Assembly: GCA_964567845.1 (NCBI GenBank)
Contig: CAZMOG010000008.1
Coordinates: 1-45,939, forward strand
Reading direction: 5' to 3'
DNA length: 45,939 nucleotides
Source: RGIG9079 sp964567845
Lineage (GTDB): Bacteria; Bacteroidota; Bacteroidia; Bacteroidales; Marinifilaceae
In this document: in pieces, positions 33,718 to 41,451 of the stretch
How positions within the stretch are numbered: position 1 is the stretch's first letter
How the letters are laid out: each line of letters begins with the position of its first letter
Position numbers and translations under genes: made by a program
The notes under the pieces: model-generated
What the model saw: the letters and a program-made list of their open reading frames with translations, nothing else
Told to the model about the DNA's origin: nothing
Database searches by the model: none

Positions 33718-34851
33718 ATGTACACCAACTTTAAAGAGTATATCAAAAACAGACTATCAGAGAACGAAACCGAGTTTCAAAACAGCTTGAATCAGAATTC
33801 AGAGGCTCTGAATTTTAGCTCATCGGACTACCTTGCTCTATCAAAATGCCAAGAGATAGAACAACGTACCAACCAACTTATGGAGCAGTTCAATTTAGGA
33901 TTATCATCGATTTTTTACGGATCAGGTTCACATGAAATACACAATTTGTTGGCTCAAAAAATCAGCAACCTTTTCAATACCGAAGAGACTCTGATTTATG
34001 CTGCCGACGGAAGTCTGTTCGAACCCTTGTTTGCACAAGAGGACGCAATCATTACCGACGAACTGACACACATCAATCTTACAGGAAATATTCGTTTCTG
34101 CAATGCAGCAAGATATACATACAAACATAGTAACATGCGCGACCTTGAAAGTCAGCTAATGCTATCACAGGCTCAACGATTCAGAATCATTGCAACCGAC
34201 GGCCTTTTTGCCGTTGATGGCGATATTGCCCGTTTGGAGGAGATTTGTGCATTGGCAGAAAAGTATAACGCGTTGGTTTTGGTCGATGAGAGTCACTCTG
34301 CCGGTGTTATTGGTCCCAAAGGTCGTGGAGCTGCAGAGCACTGCAATGTAGTGGATAAAGTAGATCTGTTCACAGGAACATTTGACAAGGCATTGGGAGG
34401 AACAACCGGAGGCTATATTTCCGGAAATAAAGAGGTTATTGAATTTTTACGCAGACAGGCACAACCATATCTGTTATTGAACACTTTACCGCTTACCCAA
34501 TGTTGTACTACCATTGCGACAATTGAATATATCACAAAGCAGAGTCAGGCTCGCGAACAACTATGGGAAAATACCAACTATTTCCGCGAGCAACTCAGAA
34601 ATGCCGGATTCAAATTAAAACAGTCAGGGCCAACAATCTGTACCATGATGACCTATGACACTCTTCTTACAAGAGCATTAATTTCACTTCTTGAGCATGA
34701 AGGTATCTATGCACGTTCATTCTGCTACCCGATTGTTCCCAAAGGACAGGCCAGAATTCGTTTTCAATTATCGGCACAATTCTCCGGAAAACAACTCGAC
34801 CGTGCCCTATTAAAGATAATAGAACACGGCCGAGCAGCAGGGATTATCTGA
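33718..34851 (+). CDS. PLP-dependent alpha-oxoamine synthase, closest to glycine C-acetyltransferase (Kbl)
   Basis: A 377-residue fold-type I PLP enzyme. Features typical of the Kbl/BioF/serine palmitoyltransferase group are visible: YGSGSHEIHNLLAQKI, ATDGLFAVDGDIARL, LVDESHSAGVIGPKGRG, and the PLP Lys in TGTFDKALGGTTGGYISG. The end RSFCYPIVPKGQARIRFQLSA is nearly the Kbl signature. Kbl condenses acetyl-CoA with glycine, or runs the reverse cleavage of 2-amino-3-ketobutyrate. The N-terminus is shorter than usual, and LNFSSSDYLALS replaces the common NNYLGLS, so this is a divergent member. No threonine dehydrogenase is adjacent. BioF-like or sphingolipid-type activity cannot be excluded. Confidence 0.8.
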   Translation: MYTNFKEYIKNRLSENETEFQNSLNQNSEALNFSSSDYLALSKCQEIEQRTNQLMEQFNLGLSSIFYGSGSHEIHNLLAQKISNLFNTEETLIYAADGSLFEPLFAQEDAIITDELTHINLTGNIRFCNAARYTYKHSNMRDLESQLMLSQAQRFRIIATDGLFAVDGDIARLEEICALAEKYNALVLVDESHSAGVIGPKGRGAAEHCNVVDKVDLFTGTFDKALGGTTGGYISGNKEVIEFLRRQAQPYLLLNTLPLTQCCTTIATIEYITKQSQAREQLWENTNYFREQLRNAGFKLKQSGPTICTMMTYDTLLTRALISLLEHEGIYARSFCYPIVPKGQARIRFQLSAQFSGKQLDRALLKIIEHGRAAGII

Positions 34852-34871
34852 GTAAGCAATAACTTACTTAG
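34848..34871. terminator. Compact hairpin spanning both converging stop codons
   Basis: Arms CTGAGTAAG (34848-34856) and CTTACTTAG (34863-34871) pair over 9 bp, with one G-T pair and a CAATAA loop. It sits exactly where the Kbl-like and TlpA-like genes converge, only 12 bases apart. No T-run follows, so it may be a weak terminator or an mRNA 3' end protector. Confidence 0.4.
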
Positions 34872-35952
34872 ATAGTACCTCGCGAACCTTTGCCTTCATG
34901 GCATCACCACGAAGATTACGAGCAACGATTGTTCCATCAGGTCCAATCAACATAATTTGTGGAATTCCCTTAATTCCATAAATATCTGTAGGAATTGCCT
35001 GACAGTTGTAGATTACAGGCCAAATAATACCCTCCTCTTTAACAGCCTTCTTGGTTGCATCAACCTTATCCCATACAGCTACACCCAATACATCGAATTT
35101 ATCTCCGGCACACTCCTTGTAAATCTCAATGATATTAGGAATCTCTGCCTTACATGGTCCGCACCAACTTGCGAAGAAATCAACCAAGATGTACTTACCC
35201 TTACCTACATAATCAGAGAAAGATACCTTCTCGCCATTAACTCCACCATCCTCGATAGTGAAATCGGTAAACATCTTACCCTCCCCGGTAGCAGCAAGGG
35301 CCTCGATTGCAGCAATCTGCTTAGCCATTCCGGGCTGACTCTTCAAACTCTCCGGCATAGTCTTGATAGCCTCCTCAACCTCAGCAGGTGATACGAAGTT
35401 AGTATAAGCGGTAAAGACATCAGCACCTACCATATTGTCCGCATTTGCCATATACAAAGCCTTAAACTTAGCTCCTACTGTTGCAGAAACGCTATCCTGG
35501 AAAGCAGCAAAAGCAGCCTGAGCGGCATCTTTATCCTCCATAGCATTAATCTCCTGGTACTTCTGACCTACAGCTTTAGAGGCTTCGGCCATAATTGCAT
35601 TGTACTCGTTTGTAGCATCGTTCAATTTGGTACCCTTGGCGTATGTGTCACCTCCACGCATTTGAGCATTATCAAGTTTAACCTCGATCTTACCATTCTC
35701 AAGAATCAACTGAACTCTTGAACGGCCGGCCATAATCATTGCCTTCTCCGGAGTCTCCTGAACTCCCTTAAATGTAAACTTACCATCTACCAAAGCAGCA
35801 GAATCCAATACGGTTCCTGTCTTTTGAGAGAAAAGCATAACCTTTCCATTGCTTACAGCATCCGGATTTGTTACAACTCCGGAAATCTCATATCCTGTTG
35901 GTGCACAAGCAACCATTGTTGCAGCCACAGCTGCGATGAATAATTTTCTCAT
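34864..35952 (-). CDS. TlpA-like thioredoxin-domain lipoprotein with DUF4369-like N-terminus
   Basis: A 362-residue lipoprotein with lipid site C16 (ATMVACAPTG). An N-terminal beta domain of DUF4369 type (about 20-110) precedes a helical linker (about 110-225). A thioredoxin domain (about 228-362) follows, with redox motif ASWCGPCKAE (C264, C267) and cis-Pro in GIPQIML. Such proteins act in the periplasm as disulfide reductases or oxidases, for example in cytochrome maturation or stress repair. It starts 10 bases after the LysM protein gene and is probably co-transcribed with it. Partner unknown. Confidence 0.88.
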   Translation of the reverse strand: MRKLFIAAVAATMVACAPTGYEISGVVTNPDAVSNGKVMLFSQKTGTVLDSAALVDGKFTFKGVQETPEKAMIMAGRSRVQLILENGKIEVKLDNAQMRGGDTYAKGTKLNDATNEYNAIMAEASKAVGQKYQEINAMEDKDAAQAAFAAFQDSVSATVGAKFKALYMANADNMVGADVFTAYTNFVSPAEVEEAIKTMPESLKSQPGMAKQIAAIEALAATGEGKMFTDFTIEDGGVNGEKVSFSDYVGKGKYILVDFFASWCGPCKAEIPNIIEIYKECAGDKFDVLGVAVWDKVDATKKAVKEEGIIWPVIYNCQAIPTDIYGIKGIPQIMLIGPDGTIVARNLRGDAMKAKVREVLSK

Positions 35953-35962
35953 TGTTTTCCTA

Positions 35963-37387
35963 TTAATTTACTTGGTTAATATGCAATATATAATCGCGTC
36001 CGTATGTAACCCCATACAACGCTCTGTTTTCAAGTGCAACTCCTCCATCGACAGGCATAAATTTAAATGTCGAGAAGACGCCTGTTTCAGCAACTCCATT
36101 CAACTCTTTGTATTTTCCATGCGCCATCTTGAAAGCTAACTCTCCAAAAAAGAGCGCAGTATCGAAACCCTTACATGCCAGATTCGATGGAGCGTAACCA
36201 AAATACTTCATAAACTTGGCCGCAAAATTCTTCATGGCATTAGAAGTTCCATCAGTATAGCTATATGTAAAGAGTGTCATATTCAAACGATAATAATTCT
36301 CAATATCGAGCAATGTATATGTTTGCCAATCGGGCAATCCTACAAGAGTAACCTTAAACTCATCCTTACACAAAAGGATTATCGGCAATGCTCTGCTCAA
36401 CTCTGCCTGATTCTCGGTCGGAACAATAAAATAGTTCTCGACATCGGTACGAAGCATTGGTTTCATCAGTGTTGCATTCGAATCTGCATCAATTGCACTG
36501 TTCCATTTGTAGGTAACCAACTCTGGTATTTCAGCTACCTTTTGCTTTATCTGATAAGACAAATTACTCATCTTACTGAGTCCCATATCAAGATAAACAA
36601 CATTTGCCGACGATGAGTGAATCTCATTACGCAACCACAAGGCCATTTCCGATGCCAGACTTGAATCAGAGATATTCAACAACACCAGATTATTGTACAT
36701 TTTCAATCCTGAACTCTTCGATGATAACGGATAGATTACCGGTGTTGTTTTATCCCCAAGATGGTCACAAAGATATTTTGCCTGCTCCTCATATACCGGA
36801 CCTATTATCATATCGGGCGCCAATTTGTTCAAAGCCTCCATCTCCGCAGCCAAAAGTTCAACTCCACGACCAATATCGAACACCTGATACTCGACATGAG
36901 CCCCGCTGTTCTTCAAACTATCAAGAGCAATTAAAGTTCCTTCGTAGAACTGCATAAATTGTTCAGCCTTAGCCGGAACCTTACGTTCAATAGTTGCCCC
37001 CTCATCCTCGTTAAAACCGGACTCTTTTGCATAAAAAGGCAAAAGTATTGCCACCACACATTTTCCTGAGCTATCAGGAACGAACGAGGCCGGAATAAGA
37101 ACCTCTTTCATGGGATCAATCGGGGTAGTAACAATATTCTGTGGTGCCAACTCCGCTGCACGAGCAGGCAGTTTTACAATCTGTCCTAACTTTAACTTTG
37201 TCAAACGGGTAAAACCGGGATTACAATCAAGAATATCGCTAACCTTAATTCCGGTTGTTCTTGATATTGAATATATTGTCTCTTTCGATTTTACTACATA
37301 CTCCTCATAATTCTGCCCGTAATTCTGAGCAAAACAGAGTATTGGCATCAGTGCCAGAAACAAAATCAATACATTTCTATGCATCAT
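35963..37387 (-). CDS. LysM-domain protein with periplasmic binding-like fold
   Basis: About 475 residues, secreted by a signal peptide (NVLILFLALMPILCFAQ). One LysM domain (YVVKSKETIYSISRTTGI to LGQIVKLPA) should hold peptidoglycan. The rest (about residues 80-475) resembles a type 1 periplasmic-binding fold, as in amino-acid ABC receptors and LpoA-like proteins (VVAILLPFYAKESGF, MIIGPVYEEQAKYL). No ABC transporter is nearby, so a cell-envelope sensor or scaffold role is more likely. Possible ATGs are 37396, 37387 and 37384. A promoter -7 box at 37406-37413 leaves almost no leader for 37396, so I favour 37387. Confidence 0.82.
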   Translation of the reverse strand: MMHRNVLILFLALMPILCFAQNYGQNYEEYVVKSKETIYSISRTTGIKVSDILDCNPGFTRLTKLKLGQIVKLPARAAELAPQNIVTTPIDPMKEVLIPASFVPDSSGKCVVAILLPFYAKESGFNEDEGATIERKVPAKAEQFMQFYEGTLIALDSLKNSGAHVEYQVFDIGRGVELLAAEMEALNKLAPDMIIGPVYEEQAKYLCDHLGDKTTPVIYPLSSKSSGLKMYNNLVLLNISDSSLASEMALWLRNEIHSSSANVVYLDMGLSKMSNLSYQIKQKVAEIPELVTYKWNSAIDADSNATLMKPMLRTDVENYFIVPTENQAELSRALPIILLCKDEFKVTLVGLPDWQTYTLLDIENYYRLNMTLFTYSYTDGTSNAMKNFAAKFMKYFGYAPSNLACKGFDTALFFGELAFKMAHGKYKELNGVAETGVFSTFKFMPVDGGVALENRALYGVTYGRDYILHINQVN

Positions 37388-37405
37388 CTCTTTCATATCA
37401 AACGC

Positions 37406-37443
37406 CAAAGTTACGTTTTTTTATGAAAATTCCACTAACTTTG
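37406..37443. promoter_or_regulatory. Divergent promoters for the LysM and PASTA genes
   Basis: Minus-strand TAACTTTG (37413-37406) serves the LysM operon and plus-strand TAACTTTG (37436-37443) serves the PASTA gene, 23 bases before its ATG. The two identical boxes lie only 22 bases apart, so the promoters overlap back to back. Confidence 0.6.
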
Positions 37444-37466
37444 TGCGTTAAGAAAATAGTTTTACC

Positions 37467-38375
37467 ATGAATTTAAACAAAAATTTAAAAATCATACTGC
37501 TCAATTTTTTAGGCGCAACGTTGATGATTGTAGCATTAGTCTTCATAACTCTAAGAGTCATTGACTCTTATACTCTTCACAACGAGGTTATTGAGGTGCC
37601 CTCGTTTAAAGGAATGTTACCATCACAAGCATCAATACACGCCAATCAACTACAGCTTCAAATTAAAGTAACCGATTCTCTCTATGTTGCCGAAGCTGAG
37701 CCGGGGAGTATAATTGATCAATATCCTGCATCGGGTGCCAAAGTAAAACGCGACCGAATTATATCACTGACAGTCAATACTATTGAAGAGGAGAAGATAG
37801 CAATGCCCTCGCTCAAAAATGTAGCATTGAGACAAAGCATGAACAAACTCACTTCACTTGGATTCAGAATTGGAAAAATCACATATACCCCATCGGAGTA
37901 TGAGAATTTGGTTTTGGGATATATCCACCACGGTGACACTCTTGAAGCAGGTGATATGTTATCCAAAGGCTCGGTTATCAATCTGATTCTTGGGACGGGA
38001 GTTGCGCAAGGAAGAGTTGCAGTTCCCGATGTTCGCGGATATAGTTTGAAGAGTGCATACCAGACCTTGTTGAATAACCACTTGAACTCGATATATGTAG
38101 ATAAAAACGGAGTACCCTTGGTTGGTCCTGAGTACGATAACACCCACTTTGTTTTTATGCAAACTCCAAAATCGGACACACTGCTCGATGCAGGAAGCAC
38201 AATTTTCCTGTACAGCACCGACAACAAAGAGGAGCTTGACCAATTAATAAAGGAGTTGGATTCATTACAGACTGCCGAGGAGCCGATTCAGGCTCTCATT
38301 GAATTTAATGAGGAAAATGATCCCGGTTTAAGCGAGGTTTCAGGTCAGGATCTATATGACTATAATGAGGAGTAA
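37467..38375 (+). CDS. Membrane-anchored PASTA-domain protein
   Basis: A 302-residue protein with a short cytoplasmic end, one membrane helix (about residues 9-31, LLNFLGATLMIVALVFITLRV) and three extracytoplasmic PASTA repeats. The repeats begin at about 42 (VEVPSFKGM), 111 (AMPSLKNV) and 188 (VAVPDVRGYS). The tail is acidic. PASTA domains bind peptidoglycan fragments or penicillin-binding proteins. There is no kinase or transpeptidase domain. The RluD-like gene follows at once (ATG 2 bases after the stop), the usual Bacteroidales arrangement. A role in cell-wall synthesis is inferred. Confidence 0.9.
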   Translation: MNLNKNLKIILLNFLGATLMIVALVFITLRVIDSYTLHNEVIEVPSFKGMLPSQASIHANQLQLQIKVTDSLYVAEAEPGSIIDQYPASGAKVKRDRIISLTVNTIEEEKIAMPSLKNVALRQSMNKLTSLGFRIGKITYTPSEYENLVLGYIHHGDTLEAGDMLSKGSVINLILGTGVAQGRVAVPDVRGYSLKSAYQTLLNNHLNSIYVDKNGVPLVGPEYDNTHFVFMQTPKSDTLLDAGSTIFLYSTDNKEELDQLIKELDSLQTAEEPIQALIEFNEENDPGLSEVSGQDLYDYNEE

Positions 38376-38376
38376 A

Positions 38377-39438
38377 ATGGAGGATTTAGAGCTACTGAAC
38401 GACACCGAAGAACTTGAAGACGAAGAGTTTTCGAGCCAGGAGACCTATGAACGCTTCCATATAACCGTTGACCCAGGACAGGCGCCACTGAGAATTGACA
38501 AGTTCCTCATTACCAGACTTGGAGGAGCATCTCGCACCAAATATCAAGAGGCTGCAGATGCAGGGTATGTCTTTGTCAACGGAAAGGCCGTTAAATCCAA
38601 TTACAAGGTAAAGCCGGGCGATGATATATCTGTTCAAGTTATCAAAAAGGTTGAGGCTTTTGAACTTATCCCGGAAGATATCCCACTCAACATTGTGTAT
38701 GAAGATGATACCGTTTTGGTAATTAACAAGCCTGCAGGCATGGTGGTACACCCCGCTTTCGGCCACTACACAGGAACTCTTGTCAACGCACTTGCATGGC
38801 ATTTGAAAGATTCACCGCTTTTTGCCGACAAGACAAACATACGTCCGGGATTGGTACACCGAATCGACAAAGATACATCGGGCCTTTTAGTGGTTGCCAA
38901 AACCGAGGAGGCAAAGATAGATTTGTCAAGACAATTCTTCAACAAGACAACCGATCGCAAGTACATTGCTGTATGTTGGGGCGACATTGAAGAGGGGCAA
39001 GGCACCATTATCGGAAATATTTGGCGACACGCCCAAAACCGCAAGGTTATGGCGGTCTATCCTGCAGATGGCGAGATTGGCAAAAGCGCAATAACCCACT
39101 ACAAGGTATTAGAGCACTTAGGTTATGTAAATGTGGTTCAGTGCATTCTTGAAACAGGACGCACTCACCAAATTCGCACCCACTTCAAACACATAAAGCA
39201 TCCGCTTTTCAATGATGCCGAGTATGGTGGAAATGAAATATTACGAGGCACCACATTTGCAAAATATAAGCAGTTTGTACAAAACTGTTTCGATATATGC
39301 CCACGCCAGGCACTACATGCCAAAACACTGGGTTTTGACCATCCTGTAACCAAAGAGCGAATGTCTTTCGACTCGGAATTACCGGCTGATATGCAACAAC
39401 TTATTGAAAAGTGGCGTACATATGTTGCAGAGCGATAA
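38377..39438 (+). CDS. rluD: 23S rRNA pseudouridine synthase, RluD/RluA family
   Basis: A 353-residue protein. An acidic leader (about 1-25) is followed by an S4 RNA-binding domain (about 35-95, LRIDKFLITRLGGASRT) and the catalytic domain. That domain holds the RluA-family motif LVHRIDKDTSGLLVVAK with the catalytic Asp, and GRTHQIRTHFKHI. The RluD group modifies uridines in helix 69 of 23S rRNA. The start at 38377 is chosen because GAGGAG lies just upstream and because ATGs at 38356 and 38365 would overlap the PASTA gene. It is co-transcribed with the PASTA gene. Target sites are inferred from the family. Confidence 0.88.
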   Translation: MEDLELLNDTEELEDEEFSSQETYERFHITVDPGQAPLRIDKFLITRLGGASRTKYQEAADAGYVFVNGKAVKSNYKVKPGDDISVQVIKKVEAFELIPEDIPLNIVYEDDTVLVINKPAGMVVHPAFGHYTGTLVNALAWHLKDSPLFADKTNIRPGLVHRIDKDTSGLLVVAKTEEAKIDLSRQFFNKTTDRKYIAVCWGDIEEGQGTIIGNIWRHAQNRKVMAVYPADGEIGKSAITHYKVLEHLGYVNVVQCILETGRTHQIRTHFKHIKHPLFNDAEYGGNEILRGTTFAKYKQFVQNCFDICPRQALHAKTLGFDHPVTKERMSFDSELPADMQQLIEKWRTYVAER

Positions 39439-39447
39439 AAAAAATCA

Positions 39448-39455
39448 TAACTTTG
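39448..39455 (+). promoter_or_regulatory. -7 box for ssrA
   Basis: TAACTTTG, a full match to TAnnTTTG, lies 16 bases before the mature tmRNA 5' end, implying a short 5' leader removed by processing. Confidence 0.6.
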
Positions 39456-39471
39456 CACCGCTTATTTTAAC

Positions 39472-39871
39472 GGGGCAGACCTGGATTTGACAGCGTGTAG
39501 AATAGGTATGTAAGCATGTCGGGCGCAGCGAAACCGTCCCGTAAAACTCGGACGCAAAAATTTTAATTGGCGAGAATAACTACGCTCTTGCTGCCTAACC
39601 GAAGCACAGTAGGTGTGGCTTAATCTCTGCGCAAGGCGCGGAGACAAGACATCCGGTTGATGGTTCTACCTCATTCCTCTCAACATATCGGGTGCAGGCA
39701 ATTTGAGGCTGGTCGTGAAGTTCCTCGATTTACGGCGAGATTTTAGAGGATAAGGTTCGGCCTTGGGCGCCTTTTCCCAAACCGGGCACGAAAACCAACT
39801 AAAGGATAAACATGTAGAAAGCATATTGATTCCATGTTTGGACCAGGGTTCGATTCCCTGCTGCTCCACCA
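39472..39871 (+). ncRNA. ssrA: Transfer-messenger RNA (tmRNA)
   Basis: A 400-nucleotide one-piece tmRNA that rescues stalled ribosomes. The 5' end GGGGCAG pairs with CTGCTCC (39861-39867) as a 7-bp acceptor stem, followed by an encoded ACCA. The T-arm GGTTCGATTCCC is just before it. The tag frame runs from GCA at 39554 to TAA at 39598 and encodes AKILIGENNYALAA, ending with the ALAA degradation signal. Pseudoknot regions fill the middle. It lies between rluD and gdhA and is followed by a strong terminator. SmpB is not encoded here. Confidence 0.97.
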
Positions 39872-39909
39872 ACCAAAAAAAAGCGACCACTTGGTCGCTT
39901 TTTTTGGTT
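39872..39909. terminator. Bidirectional terminator after ssrA and gdhA
   Basis: A long palindrome: A8-GCGACCA (39875-39889) pairs with TGGTCGC-T7 (39892-39905), and the outer AACC/GGTT also match. It serves ssrA on the plus strand and gdhA on the minus strand. Confidence 0.93.
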
Positions 39910-39935
39910 GATGGAGCTGATGCTCCATATTCGTT

Positions 39936-41297
39936 TTAAATTACTCCCTGTGCAATCATGGCATTTGCAACCTTAATGAAGCCGGCAATATTCGCTCCCT
40001 TCACGTAGTCAATATAACCATCCTCGCACTTACCGTACTTGATACATGCAGCGTGAATATCATTCATAATTCTGTGCAGACGCTCATCTACCTCCTGGGG
40101 AGTCCAGCTCAAGCGCATAGAGTTCTGGGTCATCTCCAAGCCCGATGTAGCGACACCTCCCGCATTTGAGGCCTTACCCGGAGAGTATAGAATCTTAGCT
40201 GCCTGGAATGCCTCGATTGCTTCGGGAGTCGATGGCATATTTGCACCCTCGGTTACACAGATACAACCATTTGCAAGAAGCATTTTTGCCTCCTCGCCAT
40301 TCAACTCATTCTGAGTGGCACAAGGCATTGCAATATCGCACATAACACTCCATGGACGCTCGTTTGGAACGTATGTGGCATTTGGATAGTGCTCAACATA
40401 CTCGGAAATTCTTCCACGATAGATATTCTTCAACTCGTAGATATACTCCCACTTCTCCATATCAATTCCATCGGGATCATAAATATATCCGTTAGAATCT
40501 GACATGGTAACAACTTTTGCTCCAAGCTGTAACGCCTTTTTGGCTGCATACTGGGCAACATTTCCCGAACCTGAAATAGCAACGGTCTTACCCTGAAAAC
40601 TATCCCCACGGGTTGCCAACATAGCCTCGGCAAAATAGCAAGCTCCGAATCCTGTAGCCTCGGGACGCATTGGAGAGCCACCCCAATCAATACCCTTACC
40701 GGTCAATGTTCCAGTGAACTCGTTTCTTAGCTTCTTGTATGCCCCGAACATATAACCAACCTCACGACCACCTACACCAATATCTCCTGCAGGAACGTCG
40801 GTATTTGGTCCGATATGGCGCTGCAACTCCATCATAAATGCCTGACAGAAACGCATCACCTCCATATCACTCTTACCTTTGGGGTTGAAGTCAGAACCTC
40901 CCTTTCCTCCACCCATAGGCAAAGTTGTCAAACTGTTCTTAAAGGTCTGCTCAAATGCAAGGAACTTCAAAATACTCAAATTTACACTTGCATGGAAACG
41001 AATTCCACCTTTATATGGTCCGATTGCACTATTCTGCTGAACGCGGTATCCCTTATTGATTACAACCTCGCCCTTATCATTCATCCATGGAACACGGAAC
41101 ATAATAACCTTCTCGGGCTCAGCGATTCTCTCCAATACCTTCATCTTCATCAAATGTGGATGCTTGACAATGTATGGCGCTACACTCTCAACAACCTCAC
41201 GAACTGCCTGATGAAACTCCGGCTCTCCCGGATTTCGGCTCACAATCTCCTCCATAAAGGAGTTTACATACTCTTCAACCATTCTATTGTACTCCAT
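39936..41297 (-). CDS. gdhA: NADP-type glutamate dehydrogenase
   Basis: This 453-residue hexameric enzyme joins ammonium and 2-oxoglutarate to glutamate. It has the family signature LPMGGGKGGSDFNPKGKSD with the catalytic Lys, plus the substrate-binding YKGGIRFH and DVPAGDIGVGGREVGYMFG. The Rossmann loop is AISGSGNVAQYAAKKA. Length and motifs match the bacterial NADP-dependent class of about 450 residues; coenzyme preference is inferred from this class. It is a single gene with its own promoter at 41340-41371 and shares a terminator with ssrA. Confidence 0.95.
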   Translation of the reverse strand: MEYNRMVEEYVNSFMEEIVSRNPGEPEFHQAVREVVESVAPYIVKHPHLMKMKVLERIAEPEKVIMFRVPWMNDKGEVVINKGYRVQQNSAIGPYKGGIRFHASVNLSILKFLAFEQTFKNSLTTLPMGGGKGGSDFNPKGKSDMEVMRFCQAFMMELQRHIGPNTDVPAGDIGVGGREVGYMFGAYKKLRNEFTGTLTGKGIDWGGSPMRPEATGFGACYFAEAMLATRGDSFQGKTVAISGSGNVAQYAAKKALQLGAKVVTMSDSNGYIYDPDGIDMEKWEYIYELKNIYRGRISEYVEHYPNATYVPNERPWSVMCDIAMPCATQNELNGEEAKMLLANGCICVTEGANMPSTPEAIEAFQAAKILYSPGKASNAGGVATSGLEMTQNSMRLSWTPQEVDERLHRIMNDIHAACIKYGKCEDGYIDYVKGANIAGFIKVANAMIAQGVI

Positions 41298-41339
41298 AGT
41301 TATCGAATATTAGTAGTTTTAGTAAAAAAAATATGGGGA

Positions 41340-41371
41340 CAAAGTTAGTGCCGTTTATACTAAAATACAAA
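41340..41371 (-). promoter_or_regulatory. Promoter of gdhA
   Basis: On the minus strand TAACTTTG (41347-41340) has TTTG (41371-41368) 20 bases upstream. It lies 43 bases before the gdhA ATG. Confidence 0.7.
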
Positions 41372-41373
41372 AC

Positions 41374-41416
41374 AAGGGGCCGATTCTTTTTTACACATAT
41401 TTGCGAATCGACCCTT
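41374..41416 (-). terminator. Hairpin after the M13 peptidase gene
   Basis: AAGGGGCCGATTC (41374-41386) pairs with GAATCGACCCTT (41405-41416), with one bulge. It lies 36 bases past the M13 stop, directly ahead of the gdhA promoter, so it probably shields gdhA from read-through. Confidence 0.65.
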
Positions 41417-41451
41417 TAATAAACCGCTAACGATTTAATCGGACTAATTTA

